NCBI GenBank assembly: GCA_020635855.1
Contig: JACJYZ010000002.1
Coordinates: 1,116,001-1,180,000, forward strand
Direction: 5' to 3'
Source of the DNA: Flavobacteriales bacterium
GTDB lineage: Bacteria > Bacteroidota > Bacteroidia > JACJYZ01
Length of the DNA stretch: 64,000 nucleotides
Shown: in pieces, positions 1 through 8,731 of the stretch
Numbering within the stretch: position 1 is the stretch's first letter
How the letters are laid out: each line of letters starts with the position of its first letter
Made by a program: the position numbers and the translations under genes
The notes under the pieces: generated by a model
Seen by the model: only the letters and a program-made list of their open reading frames with translations
The model's database searches: none
What the model was told of the DNA's origin: nothing

Positions 1-1049
1 ATGCCACCCATGACCAATCCCACCACGGCGGCCAGCAGGTAGAAGGCATTGGCAGTATACACGAAATAGGCGGACACGCATATCCCCACCCAGATTACAA
101 GGGACACGGACAGGGCCCGGATATTTCCGAACAGGGAAGAGGCCCTTGAAAAGGCCCAGGCGCCAATCATGGCTACAAACTGGATGATGAGGATGGTGGT
201 GATGAGCTCATCGCTTTTCATGGAGATTTCCTTGTCACCGAAAGAAGCGGCCATGTACATCATCGTTTGTACGCCCATGCTGTAAACAAAGAAGGCGGTG
301 AGGAACATCGGCAATGCTTTTTCCGTGCGGATTTGTTTCCACACACCCAGCAGTTCCGCATATCCTTTGGTAAGCAGGTTGCCCGATGCCTGTTTCTGGT
401 ACACGTTTTTCGGCAGTACCCTGAAGGTGATGTGGGAGAAGCCGAACCACCAGATGCCCGTCATCACAAACGAGATCCGGGCAGGTGTTCCATCCGAAGG
501 CATACCGAATGTTTCCGGACTCATGATCATGATCAGGTTTACGATCAGCAGGATGGCGCTGCCCACATAGCCCAGTCCGAACCCCAGGGCGCTCACCCTG
601 TCTTGGTCTTTTACCTCCGCGATCTCGGGCAGGTAGGCGTTGTAGAATACGAGGCTGCCGGAGAAACCCATCGTGGCCAGCATCAATCCCCCCAGGCCAA
701 TGCCCAGGTGGTCTTTGTCGAAGAAGTACAGCGCGCAGCAGGCGGCAGAGCCCAGGTAGCAGAAGAAGCGCATGAAGGCTTTCTTGCGCCCGCTGTAGTC
801 GGCGATGCCGGAAAGAAGCGGTGAGATCAGCACCACCAGCAGAAAACCTGCGGAAATGGTGTAGGAGTATAAGGCGGTGTTGGTGAACTGGCGGCCCAGG
901 AATACCACCTGGTCGTTTCCATCGGAGGAAGTAACGGCATTGTAGTAAATGGGAAAAATGGTGGAGGTGATCACCAGGCTGTACACCGAGTTGGCCCAGT
1001 CGTACATGGCCCAGCCCCTGATGATCTTCTTATTTCCCTTTTCGATCAT
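1..1049 (-). CDS. MFS transporter, UMF1 / Atg22-like family (C-terminus beyond window)
   Basis: Inner-membrane transporter of the major facilitator superfamily; substrate unknown. The start codon at 1049 overlaps the hemE stop by four bases (ATGA), so it is translated with hemE. The N-terminus MIEKGNKKIIRGWAMYDWAN carries the YDWANS motif typical of UMF1/Atg22-like proteins. A SGIADYSGRKK loop after the second or third helix matches the MFS motif A position. At least nine hydrophobic segments can be read over about 349 codons before the window edge cuts the gene. It is the last visible gene of the acn-hemE operon. Family assignment is fairly sure; transport direction and substrate cannot be told. 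Confidence 0.85.
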   Translation of the reverse strand, partial: MIEKGNKKIIRGWAMYDWANSVYSLVITSTIFPIYYNAVTSSDGNDQVVFLGRQFTNTALYSYTISAGFLLVVLISPLLSGIADYSGRKKAFMRFFCYLGSAACCALYFFDKDHLGIGLGGLMLATMGFSGSLVFYNAYLPEIAEVKDQDRVSALGFGLGYVGSAILLIVNLIMIMSPETFGMPSDGTPARISFVMTGIWWFGFSHITFRVLPKNVYQKQASGNLLTKGYAELLGVWKQIRTEKALPMFLTAFFVYSMGVQTMMYMAASFGDKEISMKSDELITTILIIQFVAMIGAWAFSRASSLFGNIRALSVSLVIWVGICVSAYFVYTANAFYLLAAVVGLVMGG

Positions 1050-2080
1050 TCGCGGTGGCGGTACGACTGAACGACTTCCACAAAATGTTTAACGTGATCC
1101 GGGTTTGTGTCCGGGTAGAGGCCATGGCCCAGGTTGGCGATGTGCCGCTGTGGTCCGAAGGTTTCCAGCATGGCGTGGGTGGCCTTTGTGATCACTTGCT
1201 TATCGGCATACAGCAGGCACGGGTCCAGGTTGCCCTGTACCGTTTTTCCGTTTCCGATCTGTGCTTTGGTTTCCCTGATGGGCATGTTCCAGTCGAGTCC
1301 CAGCACTTCGCATGGTAGTTGCGCCAGCTCGTTCATGGCAAAGAAGGCGCCTTTTGCGAAGATGATCACCGGCACGTCGGTGATGGCTTCACAGATCGCT
1401 TTCAGGTAGGGGATGCAGAAGGTGTGGTACTGGTCGGGCGAAAGTACGCCGGCCCAGCTGTCGAACACCTGCACCATGTTGGCGCCCGCCTGCACCTGCG
1501 CTTTCAGGTAGGCAATGGTGGATCGGGTGATCATGTCGAGCAGGCGGTGACTCGTCTCCGCGTCTGTGTACAACCACTTGCGCGCGGTTGAAAAGGTTTT
1601 GGATCCGCTGCCTTCCACCATATAAGAGAAGATGGTCCATGGTGCGCCTGCAAAACCGATCAGCGGCACGCGACCGGCCAGGGCGGATTTCACGAGTCGG
1701 ATTTCCTCCACCACATATGCCAGGTCTTCCTCAGGGTTGGCTATGTGCAGGCTGTCCAGGTCTTCCGGTCGTTTGATGAACCGTTCGAACACAGGGCCTT
1801 TGGCTTCCACCACTTCGTAGGGAAGTCCCATGGCTTCCGGTATCACCAGGATATCGGAGAACAGGATGGCGGCGTCCACGCCCAGGATGTCCACAGGCTG
1901 TATGGTGACTTCACACGCCAGTTCCGGGTTCTCCACCAGCTGCTTGAAACTGCCGGCTTTTTCGCGCACCCTCCGGTATTCCGGGAACACGCGTCCGGCC
2001 TGACGCATCAACCACACGGGCGTTCTTTCGGTCTTTTCTCCCCTGGCTGCCCGCAGGATGAGGTCGTTTTTCAATTCCAT
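1046..2080 (-). CDS. hemE: uroporphyrinogen decarboxylase
   Basis: Cytoplasmic haem-pathway enzyme that removes the four acetate carboxyl groups of uroporphyrinogen III to give coproporphyrinogen III. The protein is 344 residues, normal for HemE. Both family signatures are present: PVWLMRQAGRVFPEYR near residue 21 and GFAGAPWTIFSYM near residue 142. The acidic active-site stretch AAILFSDILVIPEAMG is intact. It starts 10 bases after the aconitase stop and overlaps the following transporter by four bases, so the three genes form one operon. No sign of damage. Confidence 0.97.
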   Translation of the reverse strand: MELKNDLILRAARGEKTERTPVWLMRQAGRVFPEYRRVREKAGSFKQLVENPELACEVTIQPVDILGVDAAILFSDILVIPEAMGLPYEVVEAKGPVFERFIKRPEDLDSLHIANPEEDLAYVVEEIRLVKSALAGRVPLIGFAGAPWTIFSYMVEGSGSKTFSTARKWLYTDAETSHRLLDMITRSTIAYLKAQVQAGANMVQVFDSWAGVLSPDQYHTFCIPYLKAICEAITDVPVIIFAKGAFFAMNELAQLPCEVLGLDWNMPIRETKAQIGNGKTVQGNLDPCLLYADKQVITKATHAMLETFGPQRHIANLGHGLYPDTNPDHVKHFVEVVQSYRHRE

Positions 2081-2090
2081 GCCGGTCGGA

Positions 2091-4364
2091 TCAGATGCTT
2101 GCTTTCTCGCGTTGTTTGATCAGGTTCAGCGCCGATCCGGCTTTGAACCACTCGATCTGGCTTTCATTGTAGCTCTGGTTCACCTTGATCTCATCCGAGG
2201 TGCCGTCGGCATGATCCAGTCGCAGGGTCAGCTGCTTGTCTGGCGCGAACTGATCCAGGTCGGTGAAGGATATGGTATCATCTTCCCTGATCTTGTCGTA
2301 GTCGGCTTCGTTGGAGAACGTGAGCGCCAGCATGCCTTGTTTTTTCAGGTTCGTTTCGTGGATGCGGGCGAAGGATTTCACCAGCACCGCACGAACACCG
2401 AGGTGACGGGGTTGCATGGCGGCGTGCTCGCGGGAAGAACCTTCACCGTAGTTGGAATCGCCTACCACAATGGTTGGGATGCCTTTGGCTTTGTAGTCAC
2501 GTTGTACCGCCGGCACTTCACCGTATTCACCGGTGATAACGTTCTTCACTTTGTTGGTTTCGTCGTTGAAAGCATTCACCGCACCGGTGAGGGTGTTGTT
2601 GGAGATGTTGTCGAGGTGTCCGCGGTAGCGCAGCCACGGGCCGGCCATCGAGATGTGGTCGGTGGTGCACTTGCCTTTTGCTTTGATCAGCACACGCATG
2701 CCTGTGATGTTCTTGCCGTCCCAGGGTTGGAAGGGGGTCAGGAGCTGGAGACGTTCTGAGTCGGGCTTCACCACCACGTCCACCTTGCTGCCGTCAGCAG
2801 CGGGTGCCTGGTAACCGGCATCTTCCACGGCAAAGCCATTGGGTGGGAGTTCGAATCCTTTGGGTTCATCCAGTTTTACCTGCTGACCTTCTTCGTTGGT
2901 GAGGGTATCGGTAAGTGGATTGAAGCCCAGGTCACCGGCGATCGCCATAGCTGTGACCAGTTCGGGTGATCCCACAAAGGCATAGGTGTTCGGGTTGCCG
3001 TCGGCGCGTTTGGCGAAGTTCCGGTTGAATGAATGGACGATGGTATTTTTCTCCTGTTTGTCAGCACCCGCACGCGCCCATTGGCCGATGCAGGGACCGC
3101 ATGCATTCGCAAACACATTGGCTCCGATCTGATTGAACGTGTCGATAAAGCCGTCGCGGTCGATGGTATAGCGTACCTGTTCGGAACCTGGGGTCACAGT
3201 GAACTGGGATTGTGCTTTGAGGTGTTTGTCGACCGCCTGTTTGGCGATGGAGGCGGAACGGGAAATATCTTCATAGGAAGAGTTCGTGCAGGAACCGATC
3301 AGGCCGTATTCAATCTTGGTCGGCCACCCATTCTTCTCGGCGGCTTCACGCATCTTGGAGATGGGGGTGGCGATGTCCGGCGAGAATGGACCGTTCAGAT
3401 GCGGTTCGAGGGTCGACAGGTCGATCTCGATCACCTGGTCGAAATATTTTTCAGGGTTGGCGTATACTTCGTCATCGCCGGTGAGGTGTTCCTTGATGGC
3501 ATCGGCGAGTTTGGCTACATCCGCACGTCCGGTGGCCGACAGGTAACGCGACATGGACTCGTCGTATCCGAAGGTGGAGGTGGTGGCCCCGATCTCGGCG
3601 CCCATGTTGCAGATGGTACCTTTGCCTGTGCATGACAGGGAGCGGGCGCCTTCGCCGAAATATTCCACGATGCAGCCGGTTCCGCCTTTTACTGTAAGGA
3701 TGCCGGCCACTTTCAGGATCACGTCTTTGGCGGATGTCCATCCGTTCAGCTTTCCGGTCAGTTTCACGCCGATCAGTTTGGGGAACTTCAGCTCCCATGC
3801 CATACCTGCCATCACGTCAACGGCGTCTGCGCCGCCCACGCCGATGGCCACCATGCCAAGTCCGCCGGCATTCACTGTATGGCTGTCTGTACCGATCATC
3901 ATACCTCCGGGGAATGCATAGTTTTCGAGTACCACCTGGTGGATGATACCGGCGCCGGGTTTCCAGAAACCGATGCCGTATTTGTTGCAAACGGAAGCGA
4001 GGAAGTTGAATACTTCGTTGTTTTTGTTGATGGATTCCTGCAGGTCCTTGTCGGCGCCCACGCGTGCCTGGATCAGGTGGTCGGCGTGCACGGTAGAAGG
4101 CACGGCGGTTGTTTCCTTACCGGCTTGCATGAACTGGAGGAGGGCCATCTGGGCGGTGGCATCCTGCATGGCTACGCGGTCGGGCGCGAAGTCCACATAG
4201 GATTTACCCCTTTCATAGGCTGTGGTGGCTGAACCATCCCACAGGTGGGTGTAGAGGATCTTTTCAGAGAGCGTCAAGGGTTTGTTAACCACTTTACGTG
4301 CTGCGGCAATGCGTTCGGGGAAGCGGGCATACACCGCTTTGATCATGTCAAGGTCGAATATCAT
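2091..4364 (-). CDS. acn: aconitate hydratase, mitochondrial-type
   Basis: Citrate to isocitrate isomerase of the TCA cycle with a [4Fe-4S] cluster. The protein is 757 residues, the length of mitochondrial-type aconitases rather than the longer AcnA. The cluster cysteines are visible in GSCTNSS (near residue 357) and NACGPCIG (near 422-425). The C-terminal swivel domain has the substrate loop GEGSSREHAAMQPR. It is the first gene of an operon with hemE and a transporter. A promoter of Bacteroidota type lies about 35 bases upstream, divergent from rpsT. I see no lesion. Confidence 0.97.
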   Translation of the reverse strand: MIFDLDMIKAVYARFPERIAAARKVVNKPLTLSEKILYTHLWDGSATTAYERGKSYVDFAPDRVAMQDATAQMALLQFMQAGKETTAVPSTVHADHLIQARVGADKDLQESINKNNEVFNFLASVCNKYGIGFWKPGAGIIHQVVLENYAFPGGMMIGTDSHTVNAGGLGMVAIGVGGADAVDVMAGMAWELKFPKLIGVKLTGKLNGWTSAKDVILKVAGILTVKGGTGCIVEYFGEGARSLSCTGKGTICNMGAEIGATTSTFGYDESMSRYLSATGRADVAKLADAIKEHLTGDDEVYANPEKYFDQVIEIDLSTLEPHLNGPFSPDIATPISKMREAAEKNGWPTKIEYGLIGSCTNSSYEDISRSASIAKQAVDKHLKAQSQFTVTPGSEQVRYTIDRDGFIDTFNQIGANVFANACGPCIGQWARAGADKQEKNTIVHSFNRNFAKRADGNPNTYAFVGSPELVTAMAIAGDLGFNPLTDTLTNEEGQQVKLDEPKGFELPPNGFAVEDAGYQAPAADGSKVDVVVKPDSERLQLLTPFQPWDGKNITGMRVLIKAKGKCTTDHISMAGPWLRYRGHLDNISNNTLTGAVNAFNDETNKVKNVITGEYGEVPAVQRDYKAKGIPTIVVGDSNYGEGSSREHAAMQPRHLGVRAVLVKSFARIHETNLKKQGMLALTFSNEADYDKIREDDTISFTDLDQFAPDKQLTLRLDHADGTSDEIKVNQSYNESQIEWFKAGSALNLIKQREKASI

Positions 4365-4398
4365 GGTGATGTGTTTTTTGCGGTCTCAAATGTGGTGG

Positions 4399-4429
4399 CG
4401 AAATTAGCAAAAGACACAGATAATCGCAA
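4399..4429 (-). promoter_or_regulatory. promoter of the acn-hemE operon
   Basis: On the minus strand this reads TTG, 20 bases, TAATTTCG, one base away from the Bacteroidota -7 consensus TAnnTTTG. It gives a leader of about 30 bases before the aconitase ATG at 4364. It is divergent from the rpsT promoter. Confidence 0.6.
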
Positions 4430-4490
4430 TGTGGGGTGGATGGGGCTATGGGATTCAGATATCCTAAAATCCGGTCAGATTTTTAACTTG

Positions 4491-4521
4491 TTGGTGGAAA
4501 TTCAAAAAAAACTTATATTTG
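4491..4521 (+). promoter_or_regulatory. promoter of rpsT
   Basis: TTG, 20 bases, TATATTTG: a full match to the Bacteroidota TAnnTTTG element at accepted spacing. It lies 33 bases before the rpsT ATG. Confidence 0.75.
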
Positions 4522-4554
4522 CACCCTTAATAAAAATGATCGAAGCAAGTCATT

Positions 4555-4809
4555 ATGGCAAACCATAAGTCAGCCCTGAAGCGAATCCGTGCCACCGAGG
4601 CCCGCACAGAAAGGAACAAATACCAGCACAAGACCGCGCGTAACGTGATCAAGAAGCTGCGTACCACAACCGACAAGAAAGAAGCAACGGACCTGTTGCC
4701 AAAGGTTTCGGCCATGCTGGATAAGCTTGCCAAGAGCAACATTATTCACAAGAACAAAGCATCCAACCTGAAGTCAAGCCTGACCAAGAAGGTTGCAAGT
4801 CTTTCATAA
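4555..4809 (+). CDS. rpsT: 30S ribosomal protein S20
   Basis: Small-subunit primary 16S rRNA-binding protein, 84 residues as expected. The N-terminus MANHKSALKRIRATEARTER is typical S20 and the whole chain is rich in Lys and Arg, with the expected three-helix pattern. It is a single-gene unit: a consensus promoter lies 33 bases upstream and a strong intrinsic terminator follows the stop codon by about 25 bases. No unusual feature. Confidence 0.97.
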   Translation: MANHKSALKRIRATEARTERNKYQHKTARNVIKKLRTTTDKKEATDLLPKVSAMLDKLAKSNIIHKNKASNLKSSLTKKVASLS

Positions 4810-4832
4810 GCATAGTACCCCCATTCTATGTC

Positions 4833-4868
4833 ATAAGCCCTCGGGATTTCCCGGGGGCTTATTTTTTT
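4833..4868 (+). terminator. rpsT intrinsic terminator
   Basis: A GC-rich stem formed by AAGCCCTCGGGA and TCCCGGGGGCTT around a two-base loop is followed by ATTTTTTTAT. Clear rho-independent terminator on the plus strand. Confidence 0.9.
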
Positions 4869-4873
4869 ATTCA

Positions 4874-5101
4874 ACTTAGAAACCCAAGGTCTTAGGCGGT
4901 GGTCATGCCTGCCTGTCATCACGCTAGCCTGTGCATCGGCAGGTAGGTTCTATAGGCCCCGCCGTATTGTTTTGCCACCAAGGCACAAAGTCACCAAGAA
5001 AAGTTCGCACAGCAAACCACCGTGTCTTGGAGCCCTTGTGGTATTCTTTGATTTCCGGGGGCTTTGCCCTCTTTTAACAAATCCACCTTCTCGGAAGGTG
5101 G
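4874..5101 (+). repeat. composite intergenic repeat element, copy A
   Basis: About 230 bases without a gene. It opens with a stretch holding GGTCTTAG and GGTGGTCATGC, followed by the (nCACnAAG)3 block at 4975-4998, a partner arm reading CTTGGAGCCCTTGTGG, then a TTTGCCCTCTTTT stretch and a terminal hairpin. The same order of blocks occurs at 39307-39785, where it is split by an insertion. Copy A itself carries an extra roughly 45-base segment (4909-4955) with CCTGCC/GGCAGG ends, which copy B lacks. Confidence 0.75.
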
Positions 5102-5108
5102 TTTCTTT
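5083..5108 (-). terminator. hairpin at the 3' end of the patatin-like gene
   Basis: Seven-base perfect stem CCACCTT/AAGGTGG with a five-base loop directly after the stop of the minus-strand gene. The T-tract is good on the plus strand (TTTCTTT) but poor on the minus strand, so its role as terminator is uncertain. A degenerate copy of the same hairpin ends the related repeat at 39.77 kb, so it may belong to the repeat. Confidence 0.45.
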
Positions 5109-7422
5109 ACGGCTTCAGCATGTCCCTGATTTTCTCGAAGGCTTCCTGGTTCGGGGCCTCCAGCACAGCATTGTGGATCTTCTTTTTCTCCTTGGTGGTG
5201 AGGTGCCAGCTCAGGGCCACCTTGTCATCCTGCTCATTGTACATCTGGAGTTTGATCACGTCAATGGTATTACCGAACCATTTGCTGGCATACTGCAGGA
5301 GCTGGTCGTGGTCCATATCCTGTGTGATAAACAGGTTGTCGTACATCTTGCCGATCGGGTTCAGCATGTTTTGTACCAGGGTACCCCTGGGGTTTTTATC
5401 CACTTCATATTCCTTGTATCGGTCGCGCACCTGGATGAGTATCACCCCGCTGGTGTTGTTGGCGATCCATGATCGGAAGGAGTAAATGAATTTAAGGCTG
5501 GTCTTAAGACCGAAGTTATCACGCAGTCCGGCATCCATCACCTGGATGGGTGGTTCGCTGGGCAGGTATACGATCGGACAGATATACGGGAAGGTTGCAT
5601 TCATCCTGAGGGCGCTTGTGAAGCGGAGGTTGTAAGGGTTCTGATCGCTGAAGAACCGGGTGAATTCGATGCCTTCCAGCAAGGGGTCGTTCACCAGGTT
5701 ATCCACTGGAGCATTCTGGGTGAGATAAGAAATGGGTTGAGCGGATATGTAAAGGCGGCGGCCGTCATTCAGGATGCTGGGTGTGAGTACCATCATTGGA
5801 ATGGTGGCGCTGTATTCGGCAATCGTGTAGTCTTTCAGCCGATGTTCCAGTATGTTGCCCGTGTTTGTGTTGAGCTGTTGTTCGAAAGCGAAACCGCGGT
5901 CTTTGCGATAGGTCTGGCCCTCATATTCGAATTGTTGTATGCGCAGGAAGAAGTCGTTCACCGCAACGCTGAATGCCATGGGATTCAGAATATCGGTGCC
6001 GATGTTGTCCAGGTATTGCGGGTTGTTCAGGTTGATGTGGTTGGTGTCGGCTGTTTGCGACCGGTAATAAAGTTCCCTCAGGTAGGCGGCACCGATCATT
6101 CCTCCGGAAGATCCGGTGATGAGCATCATGTGCTTCATCAGTTGTTGTCCGGATACACTGTCGGCGTACTGCAAGGCCCTGAACGTCCACACCGCTGCGC
6201 GTAAACCGCCACCGCTTGTGTTCACGATGACCAGCTTCGGTTTCTTTTCAGGGTAAAGGCTCTCATTTTTTTTCTTCCAGTTGTTAAGGATCTCCACCGT
6301 GCGACTGATGTCCTTGTGGTTCATCTCCGGATCGTAGTTCAGTGCCTGGAGGTGGTCAATGGTGTATGCGGGTTTGGATTGCGTTTGGTAGTTCATTCCC
6401 ACGGCCCGGTTCCCCGGGTTGAAGAATTCGAACTGCGCCATGAAATTGATGAGCAGGAAAAGCAGTCCGTATACCGTGAAAGACCATCCCCGCAACCAGA
6501 ACTTCAATGCATTGGTCAGCATCAGGAACATGGTGAAGAGGAGAATGATGCTTGCACCGGCGGGGATCATGAAGTACTTCACCTCCCTGAAGAGGCCCAG
6601 GGCGATCAATGCTCCGATCAGGATCATTTCAAAGATCGCAGCCATGGTATGGTTCTGCCGGAACACCCGCTCGAGCATGGCCCTGTCATAGTGGAAAGAT
6701 TTGCGGGCAAGCCGCATGTTGAACGGGCTTGTCATGTATGTATCTACCCGCCATTCCTTGCCGCGTCTGCTTTTCTTGGGAGGGGGTTTTTCGGCGTGTT
6801 TCTGGATGATGTATTTGGTGTCTCCCAGGGTACGCACCTGCATGTCGGGAGGTCCTTCCATGTCCACCCTCACCCCGAACATCTTGAACAGGTCTTTGTT
6901 GGTGTTGAAAAAATAGGCAAAGGCAAAAGCGATGAAGAGGAACACGCCCAGCAGGAATCCCAGGATATCAATCACGGTGTCGCCGAACGGAACGAATTCG
7001 TTTTCGCCCTGGAACAGGTAGATTTTATAGCTGTAGTATATGCAAAAGGCGAAAGGGATGGCGGAGTTGTTCACGCAGAACTTCCAGAACGGGCGCGATA
7101 GTGTGGCGAGGAAGGGAAAGCGGAAACTGTTTCCGATGTAGCTGGAAATATGGAAAGCCATGATGAAGGCACCGGCGGTAACGCCCATGAAGAGGTACGA
7201 GAAGAAGTCGACCCGGCCCAGGTATTCGGGATCAAGAAACAGGTAGGGAATTCCGTAGCGTACGAGTATGTGCTGGCCTACGAAGCCGAACATGATGGCC
7301 CAGAATACCAGCAGGAGCTGGTTCTTTTTCAGATGAAGTACCAGCAGTTGAAACGGAAAGAAGTAGTACAGGCGACTCCATCTTTCCGAGTTCCAAAAGC
7401 CGTTGTCATCTGGTGTGCTCAT
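5107..7422 (-). CDS. patatin-like phospholipase with multispanning N-terminal region
   Basis: Predicted serine-aspartate lipid acyl hydrolase. The C-terminal half has the patatin set: SGGGLRAA (oxyanion loop) near residue 400, the nucleophile elbow GSSGG near 440, and DAGLRDNFG (catalytic Asp) near 630. The first 370 residues hold about eight or nine hydrophobic segments in groups, so the catalytic domain is tethered to the inner membrane. I chose ATG 7422 (771 residues, MSTPDDNGFW): the open frame runs 55 codons further, but that part overlaps the end of the preceding gene and looks random. Substrate is unknown. Confidence 0.85.
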   Translation of the reverse strand: MSTPDDNGFWNSERWSRLYYFFPFQLLVLHLKKNQLLLVFWAIMFGFVGQHILVRYGIPYLFLDPEYLGRVDFFSYLFMGVTAGAFIMAFHISSYIGNSFRFPFLATLSRPFWKFCVNNSAIPFAFCIYYSYKIYLFQGENEFVPFGDTVIDILGFLLGVFLFIAFAFAYFFNTNKDLFKMFGVRVDMEGPPDMQVRTLGDTKYIIQKHAEKPPPKKSRRGKEWRVDTYMTSPFNMRLARKSFHYDRAMLERVFRQNHTMAAIFEMILIGALIALGLFREVKYFMIPAGASIILLFTMFLMLTNALKFWLRGWSFTVYGLLFLLINFMAQFEFFNPGNRAVGMNYQTQSKPAYTIDHLQALNYDPEMNHKDISRTVEILNNWKKKNESLYPEKKPKLVIVNTSGGGLRAAVWTFRALQYADSVSGQQLMKHMMLITGSSGGMIGAAYLRELYYRSQTADTNHINLNNPQYLDNIGTDILNPMAFSVAVNDFFLRIQQFEYEGQTYRKDRGFAFEQQLNTNTGNILEHRLKDYTIAEYSATIPMMVLTPSILNDGRRLYISAQPISYLTQNAPVDNLVNDPLLEGIEFTRFFSDQNPYNLRFTSALRMNATFPYICPIVYLPSEPPIQVMDAGLRDNFGLKTSLKFIYSFRSWIANNTSGVILIQVRDRYKEYEVDKNPRGTLVQNMLNPIGKMYDNLFITQDMDHDQLLQYASKWFGNTIDVIKLQMYNEQDDKVALSWHLTTKEKKKIHNAVLEAPNQEAFEKIRDMLKP

Positions 7423-7498
7423 GTACCTTTGCGGTGGTTCCTCACTTAAATACGCAATGGATTGAAGAAGGTTAAGGCTCCCTGAAACAATCTTGTTG

Positions 7499-8509
7499 CT
7501 ACAGCAGATATTCAATGACGCGCTCTTCCAGTCGGAACGGTTTGAGTTCCGCGAGACCGAGGCGATCAATGGCAACCTGGAGGTCATCCTTTGTGATGGT
7601 TCCTTCCTTGCCGCAATAAAACCTGGCTGACGTTTCCAGGGAACGCAAGGGGATCAGTCCCACCAGTTCCGATCCTGTTACCTCAACGCCCAATCCTGCG
7701 GCCTTTTCCTTTACCCTTTCGAAAACCATATGCATGGGTGTGATGTCAATGTTGGTCAGGTTGGTGGAAACCTGTGCTTTCCCGTATTCTTCAATGTACC
7801 ATCCGATGGCCTTGACGGCTTTCATTTCCCCGGCCAGCACCACAAGGTTACCCAGGGCATCGTAGCCCCGGATGGCGCCGCTCTCCCTGATTTCTTCCGC
7901 AATCGACCTGGCGATCTCTTTGTCTTTTGTGTTCAGGTTGATGTTGTATGCCACCAGGAACGGTCTGGCGCCGATCACTGTAACCCCCGACCGTGCATTG
8001 AAGTGGGCCCTTCCGAAGTCGGGAGCCCAGCCGGGTTGCAGGATCTTTTCCGCCATGCCTTCGTATTCTCCCGCACGAATTTTGGATAAGTTATGGCGCG
8101 AGCGCAACAGTGCCGATTCTTCGTACAGGAATACGGGGATGTCCAGTTCCTGTCCCACACGTTCTCCCAATATCCGCGAGTAGTGCACGGTCTGTTGCAT
8201 GGTGATGTTGCGTATGGGCACGAGCGGACAAACATCCGTGCTTCCGATGCGGGGATGTGTGCCTTTGTGCTGTTGCATGTCAATCTTTTCAGCCGCAGTT
8301 TTGATGGCCCTGAACGCCCCTTCAATCACAGCGTCGGGTGGACCGGCAAAGGTGATCACCGTCCGGTTGGCAGACGCACCCATGTCCACATGCAATAGTT
8401 TTGTGCCTTCTACGGATGTGATGGAGTCCGATATGGCGTCAATGATACTTTTGTCTCTGCCTTCACTGAAATTGGGGATGCATTCGATCACCTGCCCTTC
8501 CTGTTGCAT
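7499..8509 (-). CDS. ftcD: glutamate formimidoyltransferase
   Basis: Transfers the formimino group of N-formimino-glutamate to tetrahydrofolate in histidine breakdown. The protein covers only the formiminotransferase part (336 residues, N- and C-subdomains); the cyclodeaminase domain found in animal FTCD is absent, as is usual in Bacteroidota. Recognisable stretches are VIECIPNFSEGRD at the N-terminus, GTHPRIGSTDVCP near residue 80, and PDFG near 165. ATG 8509 is preferred; the frame upstream has no family-like residues. No other histidine-utilisation gene is seen here. It is read in the same direction as the patatin-like gene 76 bases downstream. Confidence 0.92.
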   Translation of the reverse strand: MQQEGQVIECIPNFSEGRDKSIIDAISDSITSVEGTKLLHVDMGASANRTVITFAGPPDAVIEGAFRAIKTAAEKIDMQQHKGTHPRIGSTDVCPLVPIRNITMQQTVHYSRILGERVGQELDIPVFLYEESALLRSRHNLSKIRAGEYEGMAEKILQPGWAPDFGRAHFNARSGVTVIGARPFLVAYNINLNTKDKEIARSIAEEIRESGAIRGYDALGNLVVLAGEMKAVKAIGWYIEEYGKAQVSTNLTNIDITPMHMVFERVKEKAAGLGVEVTGSELVGLIPLRSLETSARFYCGKEGTITKDDLQVAIDRLGLAELKPFRLEERVIEYLL

Positions 8510-8719
8510 GTTGGGTTTTGACTTTTGGTTCTCAACAAAGTAATGTGCCCTGCTGCAGGTGTGTGAACCGACCATCGGTATTCTGCGCTCCTGTTCGCCA
8601 CACCTACATACAAACGTACACAAAGTTTCTTCATCTCAGCTACCAACGGATGATATTGCCGGTGAACCCTGTAAGAGGTGGCCTTTTGGTAGTTGCTGGA
8701 CCGGATCACCGATTTATCT

Positions 8720-8727
8720 TACTTTTG
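8720..8727 (+). promoter_or_regulatory. -7 element just before aroC
   Basis: TACTTTTG matches TAnnTTTG and ends four bases before the aroC ATG, which would place the transcription start at or next to the start codon. The best TTG upstream (8693) is 24 bases away, longer than usual. Confidence 0.45.
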
Positions 8728-8731
8728 CCGC

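Noticed and set aside
2058..2759. Long open frame on the plus strand opposite the aconitase gene
   Set aside because: It lies fully antisense to a clear, intact enzyme gene and its protein has no sign of a family; antisense open frames are common in this codon usage. The same holds for other long antisense frames, such as 267-824 and 6316-7101.
7423..7587. Longer N-terminus of the patatin-like protein
   Set aside because: The extra 55 codons overlap the preceding gene by 89 bases and do not look like a membrane anchor or any domain.
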